This document shows, piece after piece, positions 1 through 7,205 of a stretch of DNA of 20,723 nt. Below the pieces are notes generated by a model that worked only from the letters and a program-made list of their open reading frames with translations, had not been told where the DNA came from and made no database searches. The translations under genes and the position numbers were made by a program. The DNA is from CBFDCQ01 sp965603355 (GTDB taxonomy: Bacteria; Hydrogenedentota; CAZGCA01; CBFDCQ01). The stretch spans positions 1-20,723 of the forward strand of contig CBFDCQ010000057.1 in assembly GCA_965603355.1 (NCBI GenBank). Reading direction: 5' to 3'. Position 1 is the first letter of the stretch, and each line of letters starts with the position of its first letter.

Positions 1-1064
1 CCGATGAGAAGGCTCGGCTCGACACCGAGCGGCTCCAACATCCTTTTCAAACTGATGTAGTGCTGTTCCGCGAGAATCTCCGTAGGCGCCATGAACGCCG
101 TTTGACACCCGCTGTCGAGCGCAGCAGCAATTGCATGAAGCGCAACCACCGTCTTGCCGCACCCGACATCGCCCTGCACCAACCTGTTCATGACGGTCTT
201 GGACGACAAATCGGCCAGGATTCGGGAAACGGCGCGTTTCTGCGCCTTGGTCAGCTCAAACGGCAGCGTGCTCTTGAGCTTCTTCAAGCACCGCCCGTCC
301 CTGGCCATACGGAACCGGTTCGTCTCACGTTTCGCGCGGTTCCTCTCCGACAAGACCCTGAGCTGAATCTCGAACAGTTCCTCGAACGCGCACCTGCGGC
401 GCGCGATCTGCTGATCGTCGACGTTTTTCGGGAAGTGGCAGTCACGCAGCGCAACCTCCAGCTGCGGAAAACCGTGCCGATCGAGCACGTCCGGGGGAAG
501 CGTCTCGCTGCAACGATTCGCGTAGCCCTCGACGGCTTCCCAGGTTATAGCGCGCATCTGGCGCTGTGATATTCCCTCGGTGAGGGCATAGACGGGGACG
601 ATTCTGCCGGTGTGGACCGTGTCATCTTCAGCCTCGGGGATGAACTCGTACTCGGGATTGCGCAGCTGCAGCCCACCGTATTTGATGACCTCGCCGGTGA
701 AAAACGCCGTCGCGCCGACCTTCATCACCCTGGTCATGTAAGGTTGGTTGAACCATGCCGCCCAAACCGTTCCGGAGTCGTCCTCGAGCAGCGCTTTCGC
801 GAGGCACATCCTGCGTCTGAGATACGTCACATCCGTCTCGAGTACCTCGGCCCGGATAGTCGCACGCTCGCCAAGCTTCAGGTCGGCAATGGGGGTAATC
901 TGCGTTCTGTCATGGTATGAGCGCGGGAAGTGTCTCAGCAGATCCGCGACCGTTCCTATGCCCAGCTTCTTGAGGATAGCGGCGCGTCGTGGGCCGACAC
1001 CCTTGACGTCGGTCACTGGCAGGTTGGATGCTGGAGGCGTCTCATGCTGCGTCTGAGCGGACAT
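1..1064 (-). CDS. recG: ATP-dependent DNA helicase RecG (N-terminal part, runs off left edge)
   Basis: RecG is a superfamily 2 helicase that remodels stalled replication forks and Holliday junctions. Only the first 354 codons are in the window. They start at ATG 1064 and read MSAQTQHETP, then an N-terminal helix-hairpin-helix-like stretch (VTDVKGVGPRRAAILKKLG), the OB-fold wedge region and the first part of the helicase core. Walker A is GDVGCGKT at about residues 298-305 (near base 160), followed by FMAPTEILAEQHY, the family's motif Ia region. The DEAH box and later motifs would lie left of base 1. An AAGAGG ribosome-binding site sits just before the ATG, and the start is the base after the stop of the DUF456 gene, so translational coupling is likely. 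It is the last visible gene of the leftward purine run. The family assignment is secure; whether the gene is complete cannot be seen. Confidence 0.95.
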   Translation of the reverse strand, partial: MSAQTQHETPPASNLPVTDVKGVGPRRAAILKKLGIGTVADLLRHFPRSYHDRTQITPIADLKLGERATIRAEVLETDVTYLRRRMCLAKALLEDDSGTVWAAWFNQPYMTRVMKVGATAFFTGEVIKYGGLQLRNPEYEFIPEAEDDTVHTGRIVPVYALTEGISQRQMRAITWEAVEGYANRCSETLPPDVLDRHGFPQLEVALRDCHFPKNVDDQQIARRRCAFEELFEIQLRVLSERNRAKRETNRFRMARDGRCLKKLKSTLPFELTKAQKRAVSRILADLSSKTVMNRLVQGDVGCGKTVVALHAIAAALDSGCQTAFMAPTEILAEQHYISLKRMLEPLGVEPSLLI

Positions 1065-1562
1065 TTAACCTCTTATGACCACGATCGTGAAAATGCCTAT
1101 CATGACAAAGCCTGCGGTGAAAGCGACAAGCCTGCCCGCGAGAAAGCCCGCCACAGCGCCAAAACCTGTTCTTGCCGACTCCTCGAACTTCCTGCCGGAG
1201 GCCAGCTCGCCGGCAGTCGCACCGATGACGGCTCCAAGAATTAGTCCGGGCACGCTGAACACGATCGCGCCCACAAGCGCGCCGCTAACCGCTCCGATGA
1301 TGCCCCACTTTCCGCCGCCGAACTTGCGTACACCCCACGCTTGTGCGAGGTAGTCGCACGCCTGCACGACCGCCGCAATCAGCCCGAGCGTAACGAGCGG
1401 CCACAGTCCTATGCGCGCGAAGCTCGTCACCAGACCATACAGAAGTCCAGCGCCGAAGATCAGCGGCGTCCCGGGAACCATGGGTATTACAGTGCCCCCA
1501 AGGCCGAACAGCATGATCAGATAGGTGACGAACAGGACGAAACCGTGGACCGCTGGATGCAT
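1065..1562 (-). CDS. DUF456-family small membrane protein
   Basis: A hydrophobic protein of 165 aa, probably in the inner membrane, matching my recollection of the DUF456 family; its biochemical role is unknown. Several membrane segments are visible: one near the N-terminus (FVLFVTYLIMLFGLGG), one around GLWPLVTLGLIAAVV, a glycine-rich pair (IIGAVSGALVGAIVF and LILGAVIGATAG), and a C-terminal one (GFVMIGIFTIVVI). The glycine/alanine spacing suggests tightly packed helices. The frame is open to a GTG at 1571, but I chose ATG 1562 because GAGGTG lies at ribosome-binding distance before it. It is followed without a gap by recG and preceded by the REP-like repeat pair. Nothing in the sequence ties it to purine synthesis. 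Confidence 0.8.
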   Translation of the reverse strand: MHPAVHGFVLFVTYLIMLFGLGGTVIPMVPGTPLIFGAGLLYGLVTSFARIGLWPLVTLGLIAAVVQACDYLAQAWGVRKFGGGKWGIIGAVSGALVGAIVFSVPGLILGAVIGATAGELASGRKFEESARTGFGAVAGFLAGRLVAFTAGFVMIGIFTIVVIRG

Positions 1563-1604
1563 CTTCCGCACCTCGACAATACCTTGGGCGTGTTTACTCT
1601 GATT

Positions 1605-1664
1605 AGGCGGGCAAGATGCCCGCCCTACCTGGTTGTGTCGGGCGCGGCAAGCAACGCCCCTACT
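1605..1664 (-). repeat. Pair of REP-like palindromic repeats (GTAGGGGCG type)
   Basis: Two related hairpin units lie in tandem. Read on the minus strand both begin with GTAGGG. The right-hand unit (1640-1664) is GTAGGGGCGTTGCTTGCCGC followed by GCCC, with a GGGCG/CGCCC stem. The left-hand unit (1606-1624) is a perfect 8-bp stem, GGCGGGCA/TGCCCGCC, around a 3-base loop. Similar GTAGGGGCG...CGCCC palindromes are scattered through many uncultured-bacterium genomes (from memory). The TAG of the right-hand GTAG is the stop codon of the neighbouring CxxC gene. The hairpins could also act as an intra-operon transcript-processing or attenuating element. Confidence 0.7.
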
Positions 1665-2010
1665 CTTCCTCCTCTTTCAGTCGTCTGAGGAACTCATCTA
1701 TGTCGAAATCACGCTCGTCAAGTGCGGCAGCTTCAGGGTCGAACCGCAACGGGTCCTTTATGTATGCGCGATAGCAGTCCGGGCAGAGATCGAGGTGGAA
1801 TATCCTGTAAATGTCGTCCTCGATCTTCTGCGGGTCCATACCCTCGAGTTTGTCTATCAGAGCGCGCAGTTCAGCCTCGTGATCGCGCAACAGGTCGCCC
1901 AGCTTGATCTCGAGCGCGTCGTAAGCGGCCCGAATGTCTATCTTGACCCTGTAGCGCAACGATTTCTGTAGGATTTCCCTCCCACAACCGTCGCACGTGT
2001 AATTAACCAT
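1660..2010 (-). CDS. Small CxxC...CxxC protein, probable zinc ribbon, function unknown
   Basis: I do not recognise this 116-aa protein. Two CxxC pairs (C6/C9 near the N-terminus and C76/C79) could together bind one zinc ion. Between them is a charged, helix-prone stretch of about 60 residues (KLGDLLRDHEAELRALIDKL), possibly a coiled coil. The tail is strongly acidic and ends in KEEEE. There is no signal peptide or membrane segment, so it is probably cytoplasmic. I chose ATG 2010 (MVNYTCDGCG) because GAGG precedes it at a suitable distance; an in-frame upstream start at 2049 would add 13 low-complexity residues. The stop codon lies inside the REP-like repeat. It sits between purE and the DUF456 gene in the same direction. 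A nucleic-acid or protein adaptor role is only a guess from the fold type. Confidence 0.75.
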   Translation of the reverse strand: MVNYTCDGCGREILQKSLRYRVKIDIRAAYDALEIKLGDLLRDHEAELRALIDKLEGMDPQKIEDDIYRIFHLDLCPDCYRAYIKDPLRFDPEAAALDERDFDIDEFLRRLKEEEE

Positions 2011-2063
2011 TCGGTGCCTCGCGCTTGCCCCCAGCAAATGTGTGGGCAATGTATGCTTCGCGC

Positions 2064-2519
2064 CTACTTCTTTGCCTCAGCACGCTCGTCGCGAAGCTTG
2101 TTTGCGAGTTGTTCGTCCTCCAAAGCGAGAATCTGTACGGCGAAAATCGCTGCGTTTATGGCCCCCGCCTTGCCTATCGCCATTGTAGCTACGGGAACCC
2201 CCTTCGGCATCTGCACTATCGAGAGCAACGCGTCCAACCCGCCCAGGGACGTTCCCGCCAGGGGAACGCCGATAACCGGAAGTCGACTGTGCGCCGCAAC
2301 GGCGCCGGGCAGGTGCGCGGCGGCTCCAGCGCCGGCTATTATGACCTTTATGCCGCGCTCCTCCGCCGTGCGGGCATATTCTCGCGTTTTGTCCGGCGTA
2401 CGATGCGCGGAAGCGACCACGACCTCGCATTCCACACCGTACTTCTCGAGAGTCTCCGCTGCGTTCGTCATGACCTCCCGGTCCGATTCACTACCCATCA
2501 GAACGGCAACTTTAGGCAT
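2064..2519 (-). CDS. purE: N5-carboxyaminoimidazole ribonucleotide mutase (class I PurE)
   Basis: PurE moves the carboxylate of N5-CAIR to carbon 4, giving CAIR, in de novo purine synthesis (cytoplasmic homo-octamer). The 151-aa length is normal for a bacterial PurE. Visible signatures are GSESD (residues 9-13), SAHRTP (about 37-42, with the catalytic His), AGAGAAAHLPG, and SIVQMPKGVPVATMAIGKAG. Class I PurE normally works with PurK, but no purK is in the window. The ATG overlaps the 3' end of purD by 8 bp, with a GGGGAGA ribosome-binding site inside purD, which implies one transcript and likely coupling. Next downstream is the CxxC protein after a gap of about 50 bp. Confidence 0.97.
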   Translation of the reverse strand: MPKVAVLMGSESDREVMTNAAETLEKYGVECEVVVASAHRTPDKTREYARTAEERGIKVIIAGAGAAAHLPGAVAAHSRLPVIGVPLAGTSLGGLDALLSIVQMPKGVPVATMAIGKAGAINAAIFAVQILALEDEQLANKLRDERAEAKK

Positions 2520-3813
2520 CGGTCTGTCTCCCCTCTCCGAATCTCGCGAGCGCCTTAGCCCCTATATCGCTGCGGTAATGCACGCCCTCCCAATGTATCT
2601 TTCCGACAGCTTCATAAGCCTTCTCAATGGCGGAAGGTATATTGGCTCCGAGCGCAGTCACGCCGATCACGCGCCCGCCTGCGGTGACGATGCGCGAGTC
2701 GCTTAGCGCGGTCCCAGCATGAAAGACCGTGACGCCGTCGCGCGACTCTGCTTCGTCCAGTCCCTCAATAGGGAAACCTTTCTCGTATGAACCCGGGTAT
2801 CCGCCGGACGCCATCACGACTGTGACGCACGCGTCGGAGGACCACTCCAGCTTCTGCTTGCCGAGCTGGCCCTCCTCGGTGCACGCCATTAGAACCGGCA
2901 CAATGTCGCTTTTGAGCCTCGGCAAGATAACCTGAGTCTCCGGGTCGCCGAACCGCGCGTTGAACTCGAGCACCATCATGCCCCGCTTCGTGAAGATCAA
3001 CCCCGCGTAAAGAACGCCCTTGTAAGGTATACCGGCTTCAGCCATCGCTTCAACTACAGGGACCATTACCCTCTCGTAAATCTCCGTCTCGACCTCCGCT
3101 GAAACCACCGGCGCGGGCGAATAGGCGCCCATTCCGCCGGTGTTGGGCCCTTCATCGTTGTCGTAGACCGGTTTGTGATCCTGCGAGCTGGCCATTGGAA
3201 CCACGGTCTCGCCATCCGTGAACGCCAGTATTGAAGCCTCCTCGCCTTCGAGGTATTCCTCAATGAGGATCTTATCCCCGGCAGCGCCGAACGCGCGTTC
3301 CACCATGCACCGCTTGACGGCCTTCTCGGCCGTCTGTCTGTCCCGTGCGATCATAACGCCTTTACCCGCCGCAAGGCCGTCAGCTTTGACCACAATCGGC
3401 GGTTCAACGGACTGCAGGTACTTCAGCGCCTCTTCGGCATCTGTGAAAACCCGGAAATCGCCCGTCGGCACGTTCTTGGCCCTCATGATCTCCTTCGCGA
3501 AGATCTTGCTCCCCTCGAGCCGCGCGGCCTCTCTCGTCGCGCCGAAAATGCGCAGCCCGGCACTCTCGAACTCGCTCACTATACCGTCAACGAGCGGCGC
3601 TTCGGGCCCCACGACGGTGAGATCGACCCCCTTCTCGAGCGCGAACTCCTTCAGCTTGCCAATATCTCCGGCCGCGATGGGGAGACACTCGGCCTGTGCG
3701 GCGATGCCTGCATTTCCCGGCGCACAGTAAATCTCGTCAACCTCCGGGCTCTGTCGGATCTTCCACACCAGGGTATGCTCACGTCCTCCGCCACCCACAA
3801 CGAGTATTTTCAC
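2512..3813 (-). CDS. purD: Phosphoribosylamine-glycine ligase (GARS)
   Basis: PurD joins glycine to phosphoribosylamine using ATP, giving GAR, the second step of purine synthesis. The 433-aa length is typical of a monofunctional bacterial enzyme. The N-terminal Rossmann-like part starts MKILVVGGGGREH and contains CAPGNAG (30-36). The ATP-grasp core has VVKADGLAAGKG (141-152) and the metal/ATP-binding EFNARFGDPETQ (about 283-294). HKPVYDNDEGPNTGGMGAYS (about 213-232) is the usual GARS signature. The start is GTG at 3813 with GGAG seven bases upstream; the nearby ATG is out of frame and meets a stop at once. It lies 43 bp after purH and overlaps purE. Confidence 0.98.
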   Translation of the reverse strand: MKILVVGGGGREHTLVWKIRQSPEVDEIYCAPGNAGIAAQAECLPIAAGDIGKLKEFALEKGVDLTVVGPEAPLVDGIVSEFESAGLRIFGATREAARLEGSKIFAKEIMRAKNVPTGDFRVFTDAEEALKYLQSVEPPIVVKADGLAAGKGVMIARDRQTAEKAVKRCMVERAFGAAGDKILIEEYLEGEEASILAFTDGETVVPMASSQDHKPVYDNDEGPNTGGMGAYSPAPVVSAEVETEIYERVMVPVVEAMAEAGIPYKGVLYAGLIFTKRGMMVLEFNARFGDPETQVILPRLKSDIVPVLMACTEEGQLGKQKLEWSSDACVTVVMASGGYPGSYEKGFPIEGLDEAESRDGVTVFHAGTALSDSRIVTAGGRVIGVTALGANIPSAIEKAYEAVGKIHWEGVHYRSDIGAKALARFGEGRQTDA

Positions 3814-3856
3814 ATCCTGCTCCTTTACAGTTCAGGACTGCCAAGTGCAAACTGGA

Positions 3857-5425
3857 TTAATGTTTGAAATGACGCATGCCGGTGAACAGCATCGCCATAC
3901 CGTGTTGGTCGGCCGCCTTGATGACCTCATCGTCCTTCACCGATCCGCCCGGCTCGATGATCGCCGTGACACCAGCTTCAGCAGCGGCATCAACACCGTC
4001 TCTGAACGGGAAGAACGCGTCCGAGGCAAGTACCGAACCTTTGGCTCTGTCGCCCGCTTTGCGCGCACCGATCATGCTGGAATCCACCCGGCTCATCTGC
4101 CCCGCGCCCACGCCGACAACCGTTCCGTCCTTCGCGTAGACGATCGCGTTGGACTTGACGTGTTTGCATATGACCCAGGCGAACATCAGGTCTTCCTTCT
4201 CCTTTTCAGTCGGGTCGCGCTGCGTCACGACCTTCAGCGCGGCGGTGTCGCAGACCATTCCATCAAACTCCTGCACGAGCAGACCGCCGACAACACGTTT
4301 GACGTAGAAACCTTCGTCAGACACCGCACCGAGCTCGCCCGTCCTCAGTATCCTTGCATTCTTACCCCATTTTTGTCCGGTCTTGAGAATTTCGAGCGCC
4401 TTTTCATCGAATTCCGGCGCGATTACCGCTTCAATGAACGTATTGGGCGAGGCGATCAGTTCCGCTGTTGCGGCATCCACCGGACGGTTAAGACCGATTA
4501 TGCTCCCGAACGCCGAGACGGGATCACCCTCCTTCGCTCTTGCATACGCCTCGGCCAGCGACGCCCCGATCCCTCCGCCGCACGGGTTCGTGTGTTTGAT
4601 CACGACAGCGGCGGGTTGTTCGAACTCCTTGACGATCTCGATCGCCGCATCAATGTCCATTATGTTATTGTAGGAGAGGTCCTTGCCCCAGAGCTTCTCA
4701 GCCGTAGAGACCGACGGTTCCTTAGCATCCTGTTCCCTGTAGAAAGCGGCTTTCTGATGAGGGTTCTCGCCGTAGCGCAGATCTTGCGCCTTCTCCAACG
4801 GCCAGGTCAATCGTGGCTGGAACGTCGACGCCGCGGCGCTCTGCCGGTGGAGATAGGCTGATATCGCCGCGTCATAAGCAGCCGTATGCTCGAAGACCTC
4901 CTGAGCCAGCGCATAGAGCGTGTCATCCGAGACAGCACCATTGGCACCGATCTCCTCGAGAACCTGACCGTACCTCTCCGGGTTGACGATCACGGCGACG
5001 TCGCGAAAGTTCTTCGCCGCCGAGCGCAGCATGGTCGGTCCGCCTATGTCAATCTGTTCCACGGCCTCCTCGAGCGTGACGTTCGGCTTCGCGATCGTCT
5101 CGCGGAACGGGTACAGGTTTACGACAACGATATCAATGTAGCCGAACCCGCGCTCCTCCATCTGCTTGACGTGTTTCTTATCGTCGCGCAGGGCGAGAAG
5201 ACCGGCGTGAATCTTCGGATGAAGCGTTTTCACCCGACCATCCATCATTTCGGCAAACCCTGTATAGTCGGAGACGCCCACAACCTTGATTCCGGCTGCC
5301 TCCAACTTCTTCCGTGTCCCGCCGGTGGAGAGTATTTCCACACCGAGCGATTCCAGCCCTTTTGCGAAGTCCACGATTCCGGTCTTGTCTGATACGCTGA
5401 TCAGAGCTCGTTCGATCTTTTTCAT
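3857..5425 (-). CDS. purH: Bifunctional AICAR transformylase / IMP cyclohydrolase
   Basis: PurH performs the last two steps of IMP synthesis: formyl transfer from 10-formyl-THF to AICAR, then ring closure of FAICAR. The protein is 522 aa, the usual full bifunctional length. The N-terminal MGS-like cyclohydrolase domain shows LISVSDKTGI (8-17), STGGT (33-37) and GRVKTLHPKIHAG (63-75). The transformylase domain shows LRYGENPHQ (216-224), the KHTNPCGGGIG catalytic loop (K277, H278) and a C-terminal end HFKH. Both active sites therefore look intact. ATG 5425 is preceded by AGAGGAGG. It follows the TIGR02757-type gene after 48 bp and precedes purD after 43 bp. Confidence 0.98.
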   Translation of the reverse strand: MKKIERALISVSDKTGIVDFAKGLESLGVEILSTGGTRKKLEAAGIKVVGVSDYTGFAEMMDGRVKTLHPKIHAGLLALRDDKKHVKQMEERGFGYIDIVVVNLYPFRETIAKPNVTLEEAVEQIDIGGPTMLRSAAKNFRDVAVIVNPERYGQVLEEIGANGAVSDDTLYALAQEVFEHTAAYDAAISAYLHRQSAAASTFQPRLTWPLEKAQDLRYGENPHQKAAFYREQDAKEPSVSTAEKLWGKDLSYNNIMDIDAAIEIVKEFEQPAAVVIKHTNPCGGGIGASLAEAYARAKEGDPVSAFGSIIGLNRPVDAATAELIASPNTFIEAVIAPEFDEKALEILKTGQKWGKNARILRTGELGAVSDEGFYVKRVVGGLLVQEFDGMVCDTAALKVVTQRDPTEKEKEDLMFAWVICKHVKSNAIVYAKDGTVVGVGAGQMSRVDSSMIGARKAGDRAKGSVLASDAFFPFRDGVDAAAEAGVTAIIEPGGSVKDDEVIKAADQHGMAMLFTGMRHFKH

Positions 5426-5473
5426 TGTCCTCCTCTCCAGTCCTGCTTACTTTGGCAATTTACGTGCAGGCGT

Positions 5474-6337
5474 TCAACTCAACACCTCCACACCACACAG
5501 CTCCCTCACGGTGCAAGACGCGCACGTCGCAGCACCGCACTTACCCGTACACTTGCCGTCGATTCCCAAGTGGCTCAATGGATAATCGTAACGCACCGGG
5601 TCATCGGGATCAAGCCGCTTGAGCGCGTCCGTTATCTCGACCGCCGTCGTCCAGTCGGATGAACGACGCTCAGTCAGCCCCAACAACCGTCCAATACGTG
5701 CCACGTGCGTATCCAAAGGTATTACCAGCGCCGATTTCGGCACGCTGTTCCACGCACCTATGTCAGGATACGTGTCGCGCACCATCCATCTCAGGTAAAG
5801 ACACATTCTTTTCGCAGCACTGCCGTTTCGCGGCCGGGATAACAACCACCGTACGCTCTGTCGCCGTGGCGCAGCGCAGTCGTCGCAGAATCCCGGACAA
5901 TCGTAGCTGAGCAATCCACCCACGAAATGCGATATCGCACTCCTCATGTCACGCGAGCGAGACCAATCTTCGAGAAACAACCCGTGAAGGGAACCGTAAT
6001 CCTCCAGCACACGCCTAAGCCGTAAAACAAGACATGCTACGTGCGTGCCGCGCGTGAACCTATGTTTGAACCCGTCGAATACGCCCGACTGCTCCTTGCT
6101 GAAGTTGGCGACAAACTCCGCCGGCCGGTCACCTATGATGTCAAGCAGCCGACGCGTGTCACTCAAAATTTGACCCACCTTCCCGTACGCGATGGCGGAA
6201 ACGATAAGACCGCCTATCTCGGCATCCTCGCGCGACTCAAAACGCCTCACGTACCGCACGGGATCGTTAAGGAAGCTGGGAACTTCCAGCGTGTCGAGAG
6301 CTGTCTTGAGTGTGCCAATTCGTGCCGAATGCTTCAA
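5474..6337 (-). CDS. TIGR02757 / DUF2400-type protein, possible Fe-S or zinc cluster
   Basis: This 287-aa protein of unknown biochemical role matches the TIGR02757 family as I remember it. The family-typical core is the run MVRDTYPDIGAWNSVPKSAL continuing IPLDTHVARIGRLLGLT (about 185-222), followed by DPVRYDYPLSHLGIDG (246-261). The N-terminal part has an acidic/arginine helix-rich segment (YVRRFESREDAEIGGLIVS). Helix-hairpin-helix DNA-glycosylase-like folds have been suggested for this family. Five cysteines follow the core (C263, C267, C272, C275, C281), a spacing that could hold an Fe-S cluster or zinc. The start must be the TTG at 6337: it is the only NTG codon in frame between the purQ stop and the conserved N-terminus, and no good ribosome-binding site precedes it. 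It sits between purQ and purH with no obvious pathway link. Confidence 0.85.
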   Translation of the reverse strand: MKHSARIGTLKTALDTLEVPSFLNDPVRYVRRFESREDAEIGGLIVSAIAYGKVGQILSDTRRLLDIIGDRPAEFVANFSKEQSGVFDGFKHRFTRGTHVACLVLRLRRVLEDYGSLHGLFLEDWSRSRDMRSAISHFVGGLLSYDCPGFCDDCAAPRRQSVRWLLSRPRNGSAAKRMCLYLRWMVRDTYPDIGAWNSVPKSALVIPLDTHVARIGRLLGLTERRSSDWTTAVEITDALKRLDPDDPVRYDYPLSHLGIDGKCTGKCGAATCASCTVRELCGVEVLS

Positions 6338-6412
6338 CTTGCCGACTTCCCCGACGACGTGCCAAGCGAACGTTGCGACAAGGTTTGCTCTATCCGGTCT
6401 CTTGCCGCACCC

Positions 6413-7198
6413 TTACAAGTTTTCCCGGACGTACTCCACGGCGTTGCGAAATATCTGTCTGCCGAGACCCTCGGCCGGCAGCTTTTCCCGCGTCCACCTC
6501 GGATGGTTCTCGCGATAAAGGTAACCCTCAGGATGGGGCATTATGCCGAAGACCCTGCCCGTAGGGTCGCATATCGCCGCAATATCATCCACGGCCCCGT
6601 TGGGATTCAACGGATAATCGGGACGTTCTCCATCCGGGCCGCAGTATCTGAACACCACCTGCCCATCCGACCGCAACCTGTCCAGGGTCGAGTCCGAATC
6701 CACCATGAACTTGCCCTCACCGTGACGCACCGGCAGGTACAAGGAATCGACGCCTTTTGAGAACACGCATTTCGAAGCCCGATCAAGTTTCAGGTAGACC
6801 CACCTGTCCTCGAACTTGCATGAATCGTTAAGCGTCAACGTGACCTTCTGTTTGAAATCGCCATCGAATCCGGGCAACAGTCCCATCTTGACCAGAACCT
6901 GGAAACCGTTGCATATCCCGATCACGAGCTTCCCGTCCGCTATGAAGGACGTTAGTTCCGAGCCCAGCCCGTAACGCAGCCTGTTGGCGAGAACCCTGCC
7001 GCTGGCTATGTGGTCCCCAAAGACGAACCCGCCGGGCAGCGCGATTACGTGGTAACGTGCCAGCATCCCCTTATCGGCAAGCAGGTCGTTGAGATGTACG
7101 CGGTCGGCAACGGCGCCCGCAATCTGAAAGGCGTGCTCCGTCTCGTAATCGCAGTTGATGCCGAATCCGACAAGTATCAAAGCGCGCGGTTCTGTCAT
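6413..7198 (-). CDS. purQ: FGAM synthase glutaminase subunit
   Basis: PurQ is the class I glutamine amidotransferase that makes ammonia for PurL. The start is ATG 7198 (MTEPRALILVGFGINCDYET), giving 261 aa; AAAGGA lies just before it. The open frame extends 26 arginine-rich codons further upstream into purL, but those residues do not resemble the family. The catalytic triad is visible: C96 in GICNGFQ, then H222 and E224 in MPHPEG. The oxyanion-loop region is ALPGGFVFGDHIASG (53-67). Only 7 bp separate it from the purL stop, so the two subunits are co-translated in the usual order. Confidence 0.97.
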   Translation of the reverse strand: MTEPRALILVGFGINCDYETEHAFQIAGAVADRVHLNDLLADKGMLARYHVIALPGGFVFGDHIASGRVLANRLRYGLGSELTSFIADGKLVIGICNGFQVLVKMGLLPGFDGDFKQKVTLTLNDSCKFEDRWVYLKLDRASKCVFSKGVDSLYLPVRHGEGKFMVDSDSTLDRLRSDGQVVFRYCGPDGERPDYPLNPNGAVDDIAAICDPTGRVFGIMPHPEGYLYRENHPRWTREKLPAEGLGRQIFRNAVEYVRENL

Positions 7199-7205
7199 TG
7201 TTCCT

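Noticed and set aside
3845..4861. Long plus-strand open frame (338 codons) opposite purH
   Set aside because: It lies antisense to a fully conserved purH, is arginine-rich and has no recognisable domain; long shadow frames are expected in GC-rich DNA. The same holds for 9219-9968 opposite purL and 7155-7790.
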